DNA of 40,375 nt from Acetomicrobium thermoterrenum DSM 13490 (GTDB lineage: Bacteria > Synergistota > Synergistia > Synergistales > Acetomicrobiaceae). The translations under genes and the position numbers were made by a program. Below are positions 1 to 7,867 of this stretch, in pieces. Positions within the stretch are counted from its first letter, which is position 1; every line of letters begins with the position of its first letter. The notes beneath the pieces are model-generated. The model was given only the letters and a program-made list of their open reading frames with translations. It did no database searches and was not told where the DNA came from. The DNA lies in NCBI RefSeq assembly GCF_900107215.1, contig NZ_FNPD01000004.1, positions 1 to 40,375 on the forward strand, written 5' to 3'.

Positions 1-2
1 CA

Positions 3-272
3 TGGAGCCGCAAGGGCTTAAAGGCCATGTCTTCTTTGAGGGCTTACATCTGTAGCGGTGGCAAGGTGACGTCAGAACAGATAAAGAAAAAAGACCAAAA
101 AGGTGAGAATGCGGACAAAAGACACAAATTCACCTTGAACCTGGAGGAGATCTTAGGTCCCGTTATAAGTGAGCTTGGATGCATAACGGTACTGAAAACG
201 GGAAAGGTAACGCCCTTATACACGACCTTAAGGGGCATATGTCATGGCGGGTTTGATTTTTACCTAACCTAA
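3..272 (+). CDS. Uncharacterised protein, C-terminal part (cut by window edge)
   Basis: The frame is open from the first bases of the window to a TAA at 270-272, so only the last 89 codons or so are visible. The composition is protein-like: a Gly-Gly-Lys turn, then a Lys-rich charged stretch, then a hydrophobic Leu/Ile/Val segment ending in a Gly-Gly-Phe-Asp-Phe tail. An internal ATG at 27 has no convincing ribosome binding site, so the true start is probably outside the window. I do not recognise the family. The gene ends 13 bases before the truncated end of the convergent sensor pseudogene, so the junction near 280 may be a recombination scar. Confidence 0.45.
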   Translation, partial: WSRKGLKAMSSLRAYICSGGKVTSEQIKKKDQKGENADKRHKFTLNLEEILGPVISELGCITVLKTGKVTPLYTTLRGICHGGFDFYLT

Positions 273-285
273 AAGACGTTGCCCT

Positions 286-1095
286 TTAGGACACATGGGG
301 AGTGGTTCCTAAAAATCCTACAAAAACTTGACGCGGTCGCAGCTCGTTTACCATTTCCAATGAATATACATTATCATTATCATCCCTTGAATAAGAAAGA
401 AGAAATATTGCAGATTTATCTGGCGCCTTTTGTAGCTTTTTGTTTATTTCTTCCCATGGCACCCCTATCAGATATTCTACTGAAATATCTTCCATATTTT
501 TGAACACAAGCCTGGCCTTCTCATAAAGATCCATGCCCAAAGTGGTTCTATCGCTAATAACAAATATGTTCTTTGCCGGAAGTATTTGAAACATCATCTC
601 CACATTTGCAGCGATATCTACATCCTCAAATACTCCCGTCATATTACTTTCCAAGGAAGAGAAATATACCAATGACCTATCGACAATGCTTCCAAAAATA
701 ACAGAAATAGAGGATATACTTCCTAAATTTTCCCGCTCAGCCAATAAATATTGAAGTGCATCGTCGTCAAAACATAAAACAAAATCTATTTTTCTTTTTT
801 TGTATTTTGTATTTATATATTCATTAAATTGTTGATAATATTGATTATAGTCAAATCTCTTCGCATCTAAATATTCAAAATATATATTCACTGGTTTCTC
901 ATATTCGCCAAATTTTTCTTTAAGAAAAGAGTTAAATATCTTAGTGTATATATATTCAGGATCATAGGAATGTAGAACCAATACATTGTAATAGTCTTTA
1001 TAAGCATCAGAGCGATGGCAAAATATCAACAGCAATATGATCAATGTCAAACAGGTATGGCAAATATAATTATATTTGGAAAATAATTTCTTCAT
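286..1095 (-). pseudogene. Truncated periplasmic sensor protein (ABC-type substrate-binding fold), copy A
   Basis: 269 residues. The N-terminus (MKKLFSKYNY) leads into a hydrophobic signal or membrane segment at about residues 13-27, followed by a periplasmic domain with the pattern of the ABC_sub_bind family (PF04392): a VLVLHSYDPEY strand, a DFVLCFDDDAL segment and a conserved VFVGFLGTTP near the end. In sensor proteins such a domain is normally followed by a membrane helix and a histidine kinase, GGDEF or other output domain, and these are absent. Reading stops just after the last recognisable strand, next to the end of an unrelated plus-strand frame. I infer that the gene was cut by a rearrangement near 286-290. 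The first 95 codons and the upstream DNA are duplicated at 5176-5711. The family assignment is a reading by eye. Confidence 0.6.
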
Positions 1096-1341
1096 TTCCA
1101 GTGCTCCTCCGAAAACGCGAAACTAACTTTAAAATACGTCAATCAAACATGGTCATTTATTCACATATATAATATCAGCTTATGATTATTCACCACCCAC
1201 ATCAACAACCCTTGTATTTTATTTGTTATTATTATACTATAATAGTATGGAAAATGAAAGAACTTAGCTTTGCGAAAGTTGATTGAGCATATGCAACATC
1301 TATTCCCATAAAATATTTAAATAATGCTACACTTGCCTTAA
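806..1341. repeat. 536-bp direct repeat, copy A (sensor-gene 5' part plus upstream DNA)
   Basis: Aligns base for base with 5176-5711, with about 35 differences by hand count, mostly C/T and G/A transitions (roughly 93% identity). Similarity starts at the TTTGT at 806/5176 and ends sharply after CTTGCCTTAA at 1341/5711. It covers the first ~95 codons of the minus-strand sensor gene and about 245 bases upstream of it, including an AT-rich stretch with TATAAT-like hexamers on both strands near 1231-1244. No other gene lies in 1096-1341. Confidence 0.9.
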
Positions 1342-2258
1342 AGTGAGTTTCGGCGAAGCCTTCACATGATCCCCGCGGGAGCGTGGAAGCGATACGACAA
1401 AGATATCTGGTGGGCGTAGGCGAACGTAGTACCCAACAGGCTGTTCCTTTCCAAAAAGGACAAGGAGGTACGCTACATAGCCATCCGTCAGGAAGTCAAA
1501 AGCCTGACCGAAGCGAAAGAGAGCGATGCGCGCCAAATGGAGCATGCGATAGAGAGACTTGAAGCGGACAAACCGAACCTGAAGAAGCTTCACCTGATGG
1601 TCCTCGGCGACAAGGTGTGGAAGACCTTTCTCGAGTAGTTTAAAAAGCTTCGGATCAAACTCGAGAAAGTAGCCGCCTAGCGTGACATGCTGCGCCAACG
1701 GCTCGACGAGGCCCTGGCACAGGCCGCGGTGGCTAGTCGACGGGCATTGATGCGGCCGAAAAAGCCCGGGGCGGCAGAGGCCGCGACGAAAACAAAACCG
1801 GCCGAACGGCGTAAAAGGAGCCGGACTGGGGTCGAGACCAGGTGGCGATGCTTTTCGTAACGGACTGAAAAAGGGCTAATTCGATTCGATGCAGGGGTAC
1901 CTCTCGCCCGCCCCCAGGGAGAAGATCCTACATGAAAGCATCCCGCAGACGCCCGGATCAAAGACGAGGGCGGCAGGGCCGTGAAGGTGGTCTTTGCCAG
2001 CAAGGTGCTTTTCGTGCGCATCCTGTGCTCGCTTGATCTGGGCCTTTTCCGGGGCGATGTGGGCTAGCTCGTGGGGAGCATCGACTAGGGCAAGGAGCAC
2101 CTCCCCTTTTTCGGCCAAATAGTTATTATGTCCGTCAATTCTTGGGCAGGCAAGTCCGTCAGCAAACGGTCATTTTTGGCTATCTTGAACACCATGAACA
2201 TAGTTTTCACATTTCCTGAAAAAGTGTTCAACAGCATTTATCAGAATCTAATTAAGTC
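1342..2258. other. GC-rich island, no confident gene
   Basis: From the sharp repeat boundary at 1341 to about 2120 the base composition is clearly richer in G+C than the flanks. Overlapping open frames occur on both strands (minus 1327-1698, 1677-2021 and 1876-2118; plus frame starting at 1366), as expected of GC-rich DNA in general. The plus frame from 1366 has a plausible charged, helical composition (a KKDKEVRYIAIRQEVK segment) but is interrupted by TAG at 1417, 1636 and 1678 and TAA at 1858. No frame gives a family I recognise. The most likely reading is a decayed foreign gene, such as a transposase or phage gene. From about 2120 to 2258 I see nothing. Confidence 0.4.
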
Positions 2259-2263
2259 AAAAA

Positions 2264-2287
2264 AGCCTCTCGAATAACCGAGAGGCT
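2264..2287. terminator. Bidirectional rho-independent terminator
   Basis: A 9-bp perfect stem AGCCTCTCG / CGAGAGGCT around a 6-base loop, flanked by A-run 2259-2264 and T-run 2287-2292, so it has a U-tract on either strand. It lies 24 bases beyond the stop codon of the AbgT-type transporter gene and most likely ends that minus-strand transcript. Confidence 0.85.
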
Positions 2288-2310
2288 TTTTTGTTGGAGC
2301 AGGTTGTGTT

Positions 2311-3855
2311 TTAGTAGTATATGGAAACGCCAGGACCAAGCGGTAATCCCAGCACCAACCAGATAATAAACAAGATCGTCCAGCCGATCATAAAGACAAT
2401 TGAATACGGAAGCATTGAAGAAATAAGTGTTCCGATTCCAGTATTTTCATCGTACTGTTTTGCAAATGCAACGATGATGGCAAAATAAGACATCAGCGGA
2501 GTAATAATATTGGTAACAGAATCCCCGATACGATATGCCAGCTGTGTTAATTCCGGTGCATAACCCACTGCCATCAACATTGGCACAAACACCGGTGCCA
2601 TAATAGCCCATTTTGCAGAAGCACTTCCAATGAACAGATTGATAAAACCTGAAACGATGATAAATCCAATTAACATCGGTATACCTGTCATTCCGGTGGC
2701 TTCCAGGAAATCCGCTCCAGTCACCGCCAGAATGGTTCCCAGGTTACTCCAGTTAAAGTAAGCAACAAACTGTCCGGCTGCAAAAGCCAGTACTAAATAA
2801 CCACCCATCGATGACATGGCTTTACCCATAAAACCAGCCACGTCTTTATCGCTTTTTATGGACCCGGATGCAATACCAAAGGCAATACCCGGAATAAAGA
2901 AGAACAGAGCAATAATGGGTACCAAACCAGCCATAAAGGCAGATCCGGCCAAGATTTGCCCGTCATCAGCTCTTAATACTCCATTTTCTGGTATAACCAG
3001 TGCCAGCATAATAGCAATAAACACTACCAGAGAAATTCCAGCCCATTTTAACCCTTTGGTTTCATTTTCGGCTACGTGATCAAGGCTAACTTCTGCATCA
3101 CCATGATACTCTCCAAGCCTTGGCTCAACAATTTTTTCAGTCACCAGTGTACCTAGAATAGTAATCAGGAATGTAGATGCAATCATAAAGTACCAGTTTG
3201 CCGTTGGATCAACCGTATAACCCGGCTGCCACATTTGTGCCGCTTGTTGACTGATACCACCCAGCAAGGGATCGATGGTTCCCACCAAAAGGTTTGCACT
3301 GAATCCTCCGGAAACTCCAGCAAAAGCAGCCGCAAGACCTGCCAGTGGATGCCGACCAAAGCTTAGAAAAATCAATGCTCCCAGAGGAACCAATACAACA
3401 TACCCAGCATCTGATGCCAGGTTCGACATAACCCCCGCAAAAACTACCACAACTGTCACCAGTTTTTTAGGTGTTGAAAGTACCAGCTTTCTTAACGCTG
3501 CCTGAATTAGCCCTGTACCTTCCGCTACACCAACTCCAAGCATCGCAACCAACACCGTACCAAGTGGGGCGAAGCCTGTAAAGTTCGTAACTGCTTCGGA
3601 AAAAATCCGTCTGATCCCTTCGACGGACAACAAGCTTACTGCCGTTACAACAACCTCTTCCATTCTTCCGGTTCCAATGGCAATTCTCTCGAAGGTCACC
3701 GATACCCCTGCCCGCGCTGCAAAGAAAGAAATTACAATTACAGCTAAACTAAGTAGTGCAAACAGCGTAACTGGGTGAGGCAATCGATTCCCTACTCTTT
3801 CTACTGTATCAAGAAATCGATTAAAAATACCTTTCTTCTTTACTTCTTGACTCAT
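2311..3855 (-). CDS. abgT: AbgT-family transporter (p-aminobenzoyl-glutamate type)
   Basis: 514 residues, the usual length for AbgT. A short cytoplasmic N-terminus with the family pattern FLDTVERVGNRLPHPVTLFA precedes about a dozen hydrophobic segments. Family features seen are the SNLASDAGYVVLVPLGA stretch, a re-entrant-like NLFIGSASAKWAIMAPVFVP segment and GDSVTNIITPLMSYF near the C-terminus. Known members import p-aminobenzoyl-glutamate or export p-aminobenzoate and sulfonamides using a cation gradient, so the substrate here is uncertain. ATG 3855 is chosen over the GTG at 3864 because AGGAG at 3864-3868 lies eight bases upstream of 3855 and overlaps the GTG. It is a single-gene transcript ending at the 2264-2287 terminator. 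It sits between the two 536-bp repeats, so it could be gained or lost with that segment. Confidence 0.92.
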   Translation of the reverse strand: MSQEVKKKGIFNRFLDTVERVGNRLPHPVTLFALLSLAVIVISFFAARAGVSVTFERIAIGTGRMEEVVVTAVSLLSVEGIRRIFSEAVTNFTGFAPLGTVLVAMLGVGVAEGTGLIQAALRKLVLSTPKKLVTVVVVFAGVMSNLASDAGYVVLVPLGALIFLSFGRHPLAGLAAAFAGVSGGFSANLLVGTIDPLLGGISQQAAQMWQPGYTVDPTANWYFMIASTFLITILGTLVTEKIVEPRLGEYHGDAEVSLDHVAENETKGLKWAGISLVVFIAIMLALVIPENGVLRADDGQILAGSAFMAGLVPIIALFFFIPGIAFGIASGSIKSDKDVAGFMGKAMSSMGGYLVLAFAAGQFVAYFNWSNLGTILAVTGADFLEATGMTGIPMLIGFIIVSGFINLFIGSASAKWAIMAPVFVPMLMAVGYAPELTQLAYRIGDSVTNIITPLMSYFAIIVAFAKQYDENTGIGTLISSMLPYSIVFMIGWTILFIIWLVLGLPLGPGVSIYY

Positions 3856-4007
3856 TTTTCTCACTCCTAACTTCCATTTTTTGGATAGGCAATGCTATCA
3901 CTAGTCTTTTTTTGCCTTTTCAAATGTGCAGTTGGTGCTACTCCCCGAAGGGAAACAGCAACACGGGTTTGTGCCGGCTATAATACAGGGGGCCGGAAGC
4001 ACTCCGT

Positions 4008-4304
4008 TTATTCCTTTAGATTCATATCAGTTATTATCCCTCTGCTCACCAGTGCAATTCTTGCTTCCTCGTCGGCGGGTTTATAACCACGTTCAAGCAA
4101 ATTTACGATATGTCGCTTGTTGTAGATGAATGGCAAAACAATCCAACCAATGCCGAAAAATAGCAATAGCAACAAGTGTAGGATCGTCCATTTTACGTCT
4201 CCTCTAAACAAGGGAACAAAAGGGCCGAAAAGCAACATTGTCCATGAAAACCCGACAGGGGCTTTTTTCATCACCCCGGCATCGTTTATGAGGTTTACCA
4301 TCAT
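4008..4304 (-). CDS. Small membrane protein, DUF2628/HrgC-like
   Basis: 98 residues. After an N-terminal MVNLINDAG segment comes the pattern APVGFSWTMLLFGPFVPLFRGD, then a strongly hydrophobic helix (ILHLLLLLFFGIGWIVLPF) and a basic NKRHIVNLLERGYKPAD tail. The FSW..FFGP..PL.RGD pattern is that of small DUF2628/HrgC-like inner-membrane proteins of unknown function. The start is set at 4304 because a GGAGGG sequence lies about six bases upstream; a second in-frame ATG follows at once. It is transcribed alone. A 13-bp palindrome lies upstream, between possible promoter elements. Confidence 0.65.
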   Translation of the reverse strand: MMVNLINDAGVMKKAPVGFSWTMLLFGPFVPLFRGDVKWTILHLLLLLFFGIGWIVLPFIYNKRHIVNLLERGYKPADEEARIALVSRGIITDMNLKE

Positions 4305-4340
4305 ACTAAACCCTCCCCTAAATGGTATTTATTGTAAATA

Positions 4341-4353
4341 CTGTCTATGACAG
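4341..4353. promoter_or_regulatory. Palindromic candidate operator upstream of the small membrane protein gene
   Basis: Perfect 13-base palindrome CTGTC-TAT-GACAG, 37 bases upstream of the start at 4304. On the minus strand a TACAAT hexamer (4331-4336) follows it directly, so a repressor bound here would cover the spacer between -35 and -10. No good -35 match is visible. The remaining DNA from 4354 to 4525 shows nothing else I can support. Confidence 0.3.
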
Positions 4354-4525
4354 CTTGCATGCTACTATTAAGCGTTATTTAAGGGGTTTAGAGACATTTA
4401 TAGACTATAGACGGCTCATATTCAATTTTAAAACGGCTCGGCGACCCCACCTCACCTCTTTTTGAACTTCATGTATCCTGTGGCACCTCACATGCGCCTG
4501 ACGGCAAGGTTGAGGCCGAGAACAG

Positions 4526-5096
4526 CTAGAGATTCAACAACATATAAACGTTGTCGAGATCATCTTGTGTTATTCCAATATAAGCAAGCGTTACAGCCGA
4601 GCTTTAGTGATTCATCAACTTTTTAATATCGGACAGATCAAGGCTCATTTTTAAGCATGGTAACCAAAGGTTTTCCTAAGTATATGAGCCCCTATCCTTT
4701 CTTCTAAGCCCGCAAGCCGTGCTGCATCATTCAAGATCCTATAGGCTTGGACTCTGGAAATGGGGCCGTTATCCTTCTTCCTGGAAGGGAAAGATAGCCT
4801 TCTTTATTGAGGTTCTTAGTGTCTCCCAGGTATTTTTTCAAGGCCTTCTTTGCCGTTTCTCCCACGGGGAAGTCTTTTACCTTGCCAGTTTTATCCTCCC
4901 GAATCGTTATTCGGTCTTTGATCCTGTCCTTTTCATCGAGGACGCAGGAGACTTTCAGGCCTAAAAGATCCGAAACACGCAACCCCGAGTTGATGCCGAG
5001 AGTGAAAAGAGCATAATCCCGATAATTCCGTCCCTTCAAAATGGCTTTAAGCTGCTGGATCTTCTTTTTATCTCTGATGGGCTGTACAAATTCCAT
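4526..5096 (-). pseudogene. Tyrosine recombinase (phage/XerC-type integrase), frameshifted
   Basis: A short integrase of about 190 codons read in three frames. From ATG 5096 (MEFVQPIRDKKKI) the frame carries the box I arginine (INSGLRVSDLLGLKV) and the beta-hairpin lysine (IREDKTGK). At GYL the frame shifts near 4798, as if one T were lost from a T-run. The next frame continues FPSRKKDNGPISRVQAYRIL, then AHILRKTFGYHA with the HxxR motif. A further shift near 4660 leads to LDLSDIKKLMNH, a TAA where Ser is expected, and SSAVTLAYIGITQDDLDNVY with the catalytic Tyr, ending at TAG 4526-4528. All catalytic residues are still encoded, so decay looks recent. The gene is inactive as read. It may have mobilised the surrounding segment. 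Confidence 0.8.
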
Positions 5097-5165
5097 AACT
5101 TACGCCCCCTTATAAAAGCAACATACCATACGCATATAATAAGTTATGTTGTGTAACGTGTATTG

Positions 5166-5465
5166 TCAAGGAGAATTTGTAATTATATATTCATTAAACT
5201 GTCGATAATATTGATTATAGTCAAATCTCTTTGCATCTAAGTATTCAAAATATATATTCACTGGTTTCTCATATTCACCAAATTTTTCTTTAAGAAAAGA
5301 GTTAAATATCTTAGTATATACATATTCAGGATCATAGGAATGTAGAACCAATACATTGTAATAATCTTTATATGCATCAGAGCGATGGCAAAATATCAAT
5401 AGTAATATGATCAATGTTAAACAGGTATGGTAAATATGATTATATTTGGAAAATAACTTCTTCAT
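5166..5465 (-). pseudogene. Truncated periplasmic sensor protein, copy B
   Basis: 99 codons. The first ~95 residues match copy A (286-1095) with four or five substitutions, including the signal segment and the VLVLHSYDPEY strand. The match stops after NEYI, where the DNA joins the sequence upstream of the integrase pseudogene near 5175, and four unrelated codons end the frame. Neither copy is full length, so the intact ancestor must have been cut at two different places. It is not expected to be functional. Confidence 0.7.
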
Positions 5466-5711
5466 TTCCAGCGTTCCTCCGAAAACGCGAAACTAACTTT
5501 AAACTACATCAATCAAACATGGTCATTTATTCACATATATAATATCAGCTTACGATTATGCACTACCCGCATCAACAACCCTTGTCTTTTATTTGCTATT
5601 ATTATACTATAACAGCATGGAAACTGAAAGAACTTAGTTTTGCGAAAGTTGATTGAGAATATGCAACATCTATTCCTATAAAATATTATAAGTTATGCTA
5701 CGCTTGCCTTA
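5176..5711. repeat. 536-bp direct repeat, copy B
   Basis: Second copy of 806-1341, same orientation, roughly 93% identical by hand count. Together the copies bracket 3.8 kb holding the GC-rich island, the AbgT transporter, the small membrane protein and the integrase pseudogene. To the right of 5711 the DNA (5712-5775) shows nothing recognisable before the promoter of the receptor pseudogene. Confidence 0.9.
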
Positions 5712-5775
5712 ATAGGTTCGAAATGACTATTGCTGTTAGCATAGGAATTTTAGATACAATCCTGTCAGTATTCTT

Positions 5776-5804
5776 TTGCGATACGCATTAATAAAGTTTA
5801 TAAT
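5776..5804 (+). promoter_or_regulatory. Sigma-70 type promoter of the chemotaxis receptor pseudogene
   Basis: TTGCGA (5776-5781), 17-base spacer, perfect TATAAT (5799-5804). It lies 59 bases upstream of the TTG start at 5864, which has GGAGGA at 5851-5856. Promoter and ribosome binding site look intact although the gene is not. Confidence 0.6.
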
Positions 5805-5863
5805 AGCATAATGGCCTAAAAACAATAACTTAAAAACACACAAAAATTAAGGAGGAATGACGC

Positions 5864-6871
5864 TTGAGTGTAAAGCGTAGGCTAATTGTGTTGACAATCG
5901 GTATTTTGATAACAATATGTGCGATGGGGTTTTTCCCTAAGCACTAGATGATATATCTGAAGCAACGAGATCTTTCGTCGACATCGTAACAAATGAAGCA
6001 GAGGAACTTAAAAACATCGCAGAAGATAATGCCGATGCCATTTCTTCAGCAAATGCCGGAATCGAAGAGGTTGCCTCTGCAGCGCAAGGTGCTGCAGAGG
6101 CAGCAACCGAAGCCTCAAATCAGGCAGAGTTGCTGAGAGGAAATGCACAACAAACGGGAGACCTGATTTCCAGCGCAGCTAAGAGGGTAAAAGATATGGC
6201 CGACTCCTTCAGACACATTGCCAATGTCATATCTCAACTTAACGAAAGGGCCGGGCAAATAGGAAATATAGTCTCGACCATTTCTGGAGTCGCTGACCAA
6301 ACGAACTTGCTCGCATTAAACGCAGCTATAGAATATAGAAGCGACAAGAGCCGGCGAACACGGTAAAGGATTTGCTGTCGTTGCCGATGAAGTAAGAAAG
6401 CTTGCCGAAGAAAGCAACAAAGCAGCCATGCAAATTGGCTCGTTAGCTAAATCCATAATCGAGGAAACAGCACAGGCCGTAAACGTTACAAACAAAGGCG
6501 TTGAATTGGCAGCTGCCGGGGAAAGAGAAGCACAGATGATGGAAAAACACATTGAAGATGCTTTGAGGGCCATTGAACTGATCGTCGATCAAATTCAAAA
6601 CGTCGCCGCCACAGCAGAAGAACAATCTGCAAGCACGCAAGAGATGGCAGCGTCGATCGACAGAGTTGCACAAGGAGTTGACGCTACGAGGGAAAAAGCT
6701 GAAAGCATGTCAAAATCCGTGAAAGAATTGGAAGAACGTGTAGAAGCTTTAAAGCAGGCATCAGAAGACTTGGAAAAACTGGCGAATGATCTTCAAAAAG
6801 AAATCAGACTTTACAAGTTAGATTCAACTACCCCCTCAGGCGGGCCAGAGGGTTTAGTTCCAATCGAATAA
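5864..6871 (+). pseudogene. Methyl-accepting chemotaxis protein, deleted and frameshifted
   Basis: A TTG start at 5864 with GGAGGA seven bases upstream opens a basic then hydrophobic N-terminal membrane segment (KRRLIVLTIGILITICAMGF) that stops at TAG 5945-5947. The second frame begins immediately with DDISEATRSFVDIV and runs through a cytoplasmic signalling coiled coil to the conserved hairpin tip [12 protein letters not shown] near 6333. There a 7-bp tandem duplication shifts the frame. The third frame resumes [20 protein letters not shown] and reaches 6871. The periplasmic ligand domain, second membrane segment and HAMP region expected between the first two parts are missing. The surviving signalling domain is otherwise well conserved, which points to recent loss. 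No other chemotaxis gene is nearby. Confidence 0.85.
6327..6340 (+). repeat. 7-bp tandem duplication TATAGAA x2
   Basis: TATAGAA occurs twice in a row (6327-6333, 6334-6340) inside the codons for the receptor hairpin tip. Removing one unit restores an uninterrupted [16 protein letters not shown] reading, so this duplication is the direct cause of the second frameshift. Confidence 0.9.
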
Positions 6872-6880
6872 GATCCTTGC

Positions 6881-6921
6881 ATAGATAAATGCGGCGGATA
6901 TAACTCGCCGCATTTATCTAT
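6881..6921. terminator. Bidirectional terminator between receptor pseudogene and pstS
   Basis: Perfect 16-bp stem (left arm 6881-6896 ending in GCGGCG, right arm 6906-6921 starting CGCCGC) with a 9-base loop. The outer arm bases are AT-rich, and ATTATTTACT follows on the plus strand. It separates two convergent genes. Confidence 0.8.
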
Positions 6922-6948
6922 TATTTACTAACTATTCAACTTAACAAC

Positions 6949-7764
6949 CTATCTTATTGAAACAAACCCTGTTTCCGATACAATTCTTTGACCCTCATCA
7001 CTTAGCATAAAGTTTATAAACCTCATCGTTTCCCCTGTGGGCCAACCTCGCGTGAACATAAAAAGGTATCTCGATATCGGAAATTCCCCGGTACGAGCTG
7101 TTTCGGGCTTAGCCTCGATGTTTTCGACTGTGATTGCCTTTACGCTGCTATTTAGATAGCCTATTCCAATATATCCGATAGCTAACTCGTTTGTCGACAC
7201 CGCTTGGACTATTGCACCGTTAGATGCCATGACCTGCGCTCTCGGTGTGATTCTTTCGCCATTCATAACCTTTTCTTCCCAAACCTCATAGGTCCCGGAA
7301 CTGGTATCTCTGTTTATAACGGCAATTCTCTTATCCGGACCGCCTACATCCTCCCAATTGGTGATCTTGCCGCTATATATATCCTTTAATTGTTGTAAAG
7401 TTAAGTTGTTGACGGGATTTTTGGGATGGATAATTGGCACTATAGCGTCTATGGCAACTCCAAAGGGGACGGGATACGCACCTTTTTCGAAAGCCAACTT
7501 TGCTTCCTCAAGTTTTATAAATCTCGAGGAATTAGCTATATCACATGTGCCATCTATTAGCGCCTTAATGCCATTGCCGCTTCCCTCTCCGGTAAGGGAA
7601 AATTCGGTATTAGGGTAAAGCTGAGCATAAGATTCAATCGCCGCTTGCGCTATTGGCAAAAGGGTAGTAGAACCCTTCATAGTCAGACCGGCTGCCCACG
7701 CAGCATCCCCAAAACCCATTCCAAACAATACAACCAAAATCAAAAGCGAAACTAATTTCTTCAT
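6949..7764 (-). CDS. pstS: PstS-type phosphate ABC transporter substrate-binding protein
   Basis: 271 residues, a usual size for the shorter PstS type. A signal peptide (MKKLVSLLILVVLFGMGFG, cleavage near AAWA-A at 24-25) is followed by the mature start LTMKGSTTLLPIAQAA, the anion-loop region GEGSGNGIKALIDGTCDIANSSR, the NWEDVGGPD strand and INRDTSSGTYEVWEE, all typical of PstS. It should bind phosphate in the periplasm for PstCAB. No pstC, pstA, pstB or phoU is adjacent, and the gene appears to be transcribed alone. The start at 7764 has GGGGAGGG about six to seven bases upstream. An inverted-repeat region (7818-7857) lies 54 bases upstream. Oxyanions other than phosphate are possible ligands. 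Confidence 0.9.
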   Translation of the reverse strand: MKKLVSLLILVVLFGMGFGDAAWAAGLTMKGSTTLLPIAQAAIESYAQLYPNTEFSLTGEGSGNGIKALIDGTCDIANSSRFIKLEEAKLAFEKGAYPVPFGVAIDAIVPIIHPKNPVNNLTLQQLKDIYSGKITNWEDVGGPDKRIAVINRDTSSGTYEVWEEKVMNGERITPRAQVMASNGAIVQAVSTNELAIGYIGIGYLNSSVKAITVENIEAKPETARTGEFPISRYLFMFTRGWPTGETMRFINFMLSDEGQRIVSETGFVSIR

Positions 7765-7817
7765 TCCTTACCCTCCCCCGCATTTTTATTGACTTCATAT
7801 AAATATTAACAAAGATG

Positions 7818-7857
7818 CGTAACGCCTATATCACATAGAGGTAACGAAGGCGTTACG
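7818..7857. promoter_or_regulatory. Nested inverted repeats between yjiH-like gene and pstS
   Basis: Outer arms CGTAACGCC (7818-7826) and GGCGTTACG (7849-7857). A competing inner hairpin is GTAACG-AAGG-CGTTAC (7841-7856). Only one of the two can form at once. It lies just after the yjiH-like stop and before pstS on the minus strand and lacks a U-tract, so it is more likely an operator or attenuator-like element than a terminator. The loop carries TATATCACATAG, which recurs at 9359-9370. Confidence 0.4.
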
Positions 7858-7867
7858 TCGCCTTATA

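Noticed and set aside
1366-1860. Possible amber-codon recoding: a plus-strand frame interrupted only by TAG until a final TAA
   Set aside because: GC-rich DNA has few stop codons by chance, minus-strand frames are equally open, no recognisable protein results, and all other genes in the window use TAG normally or avoid it.
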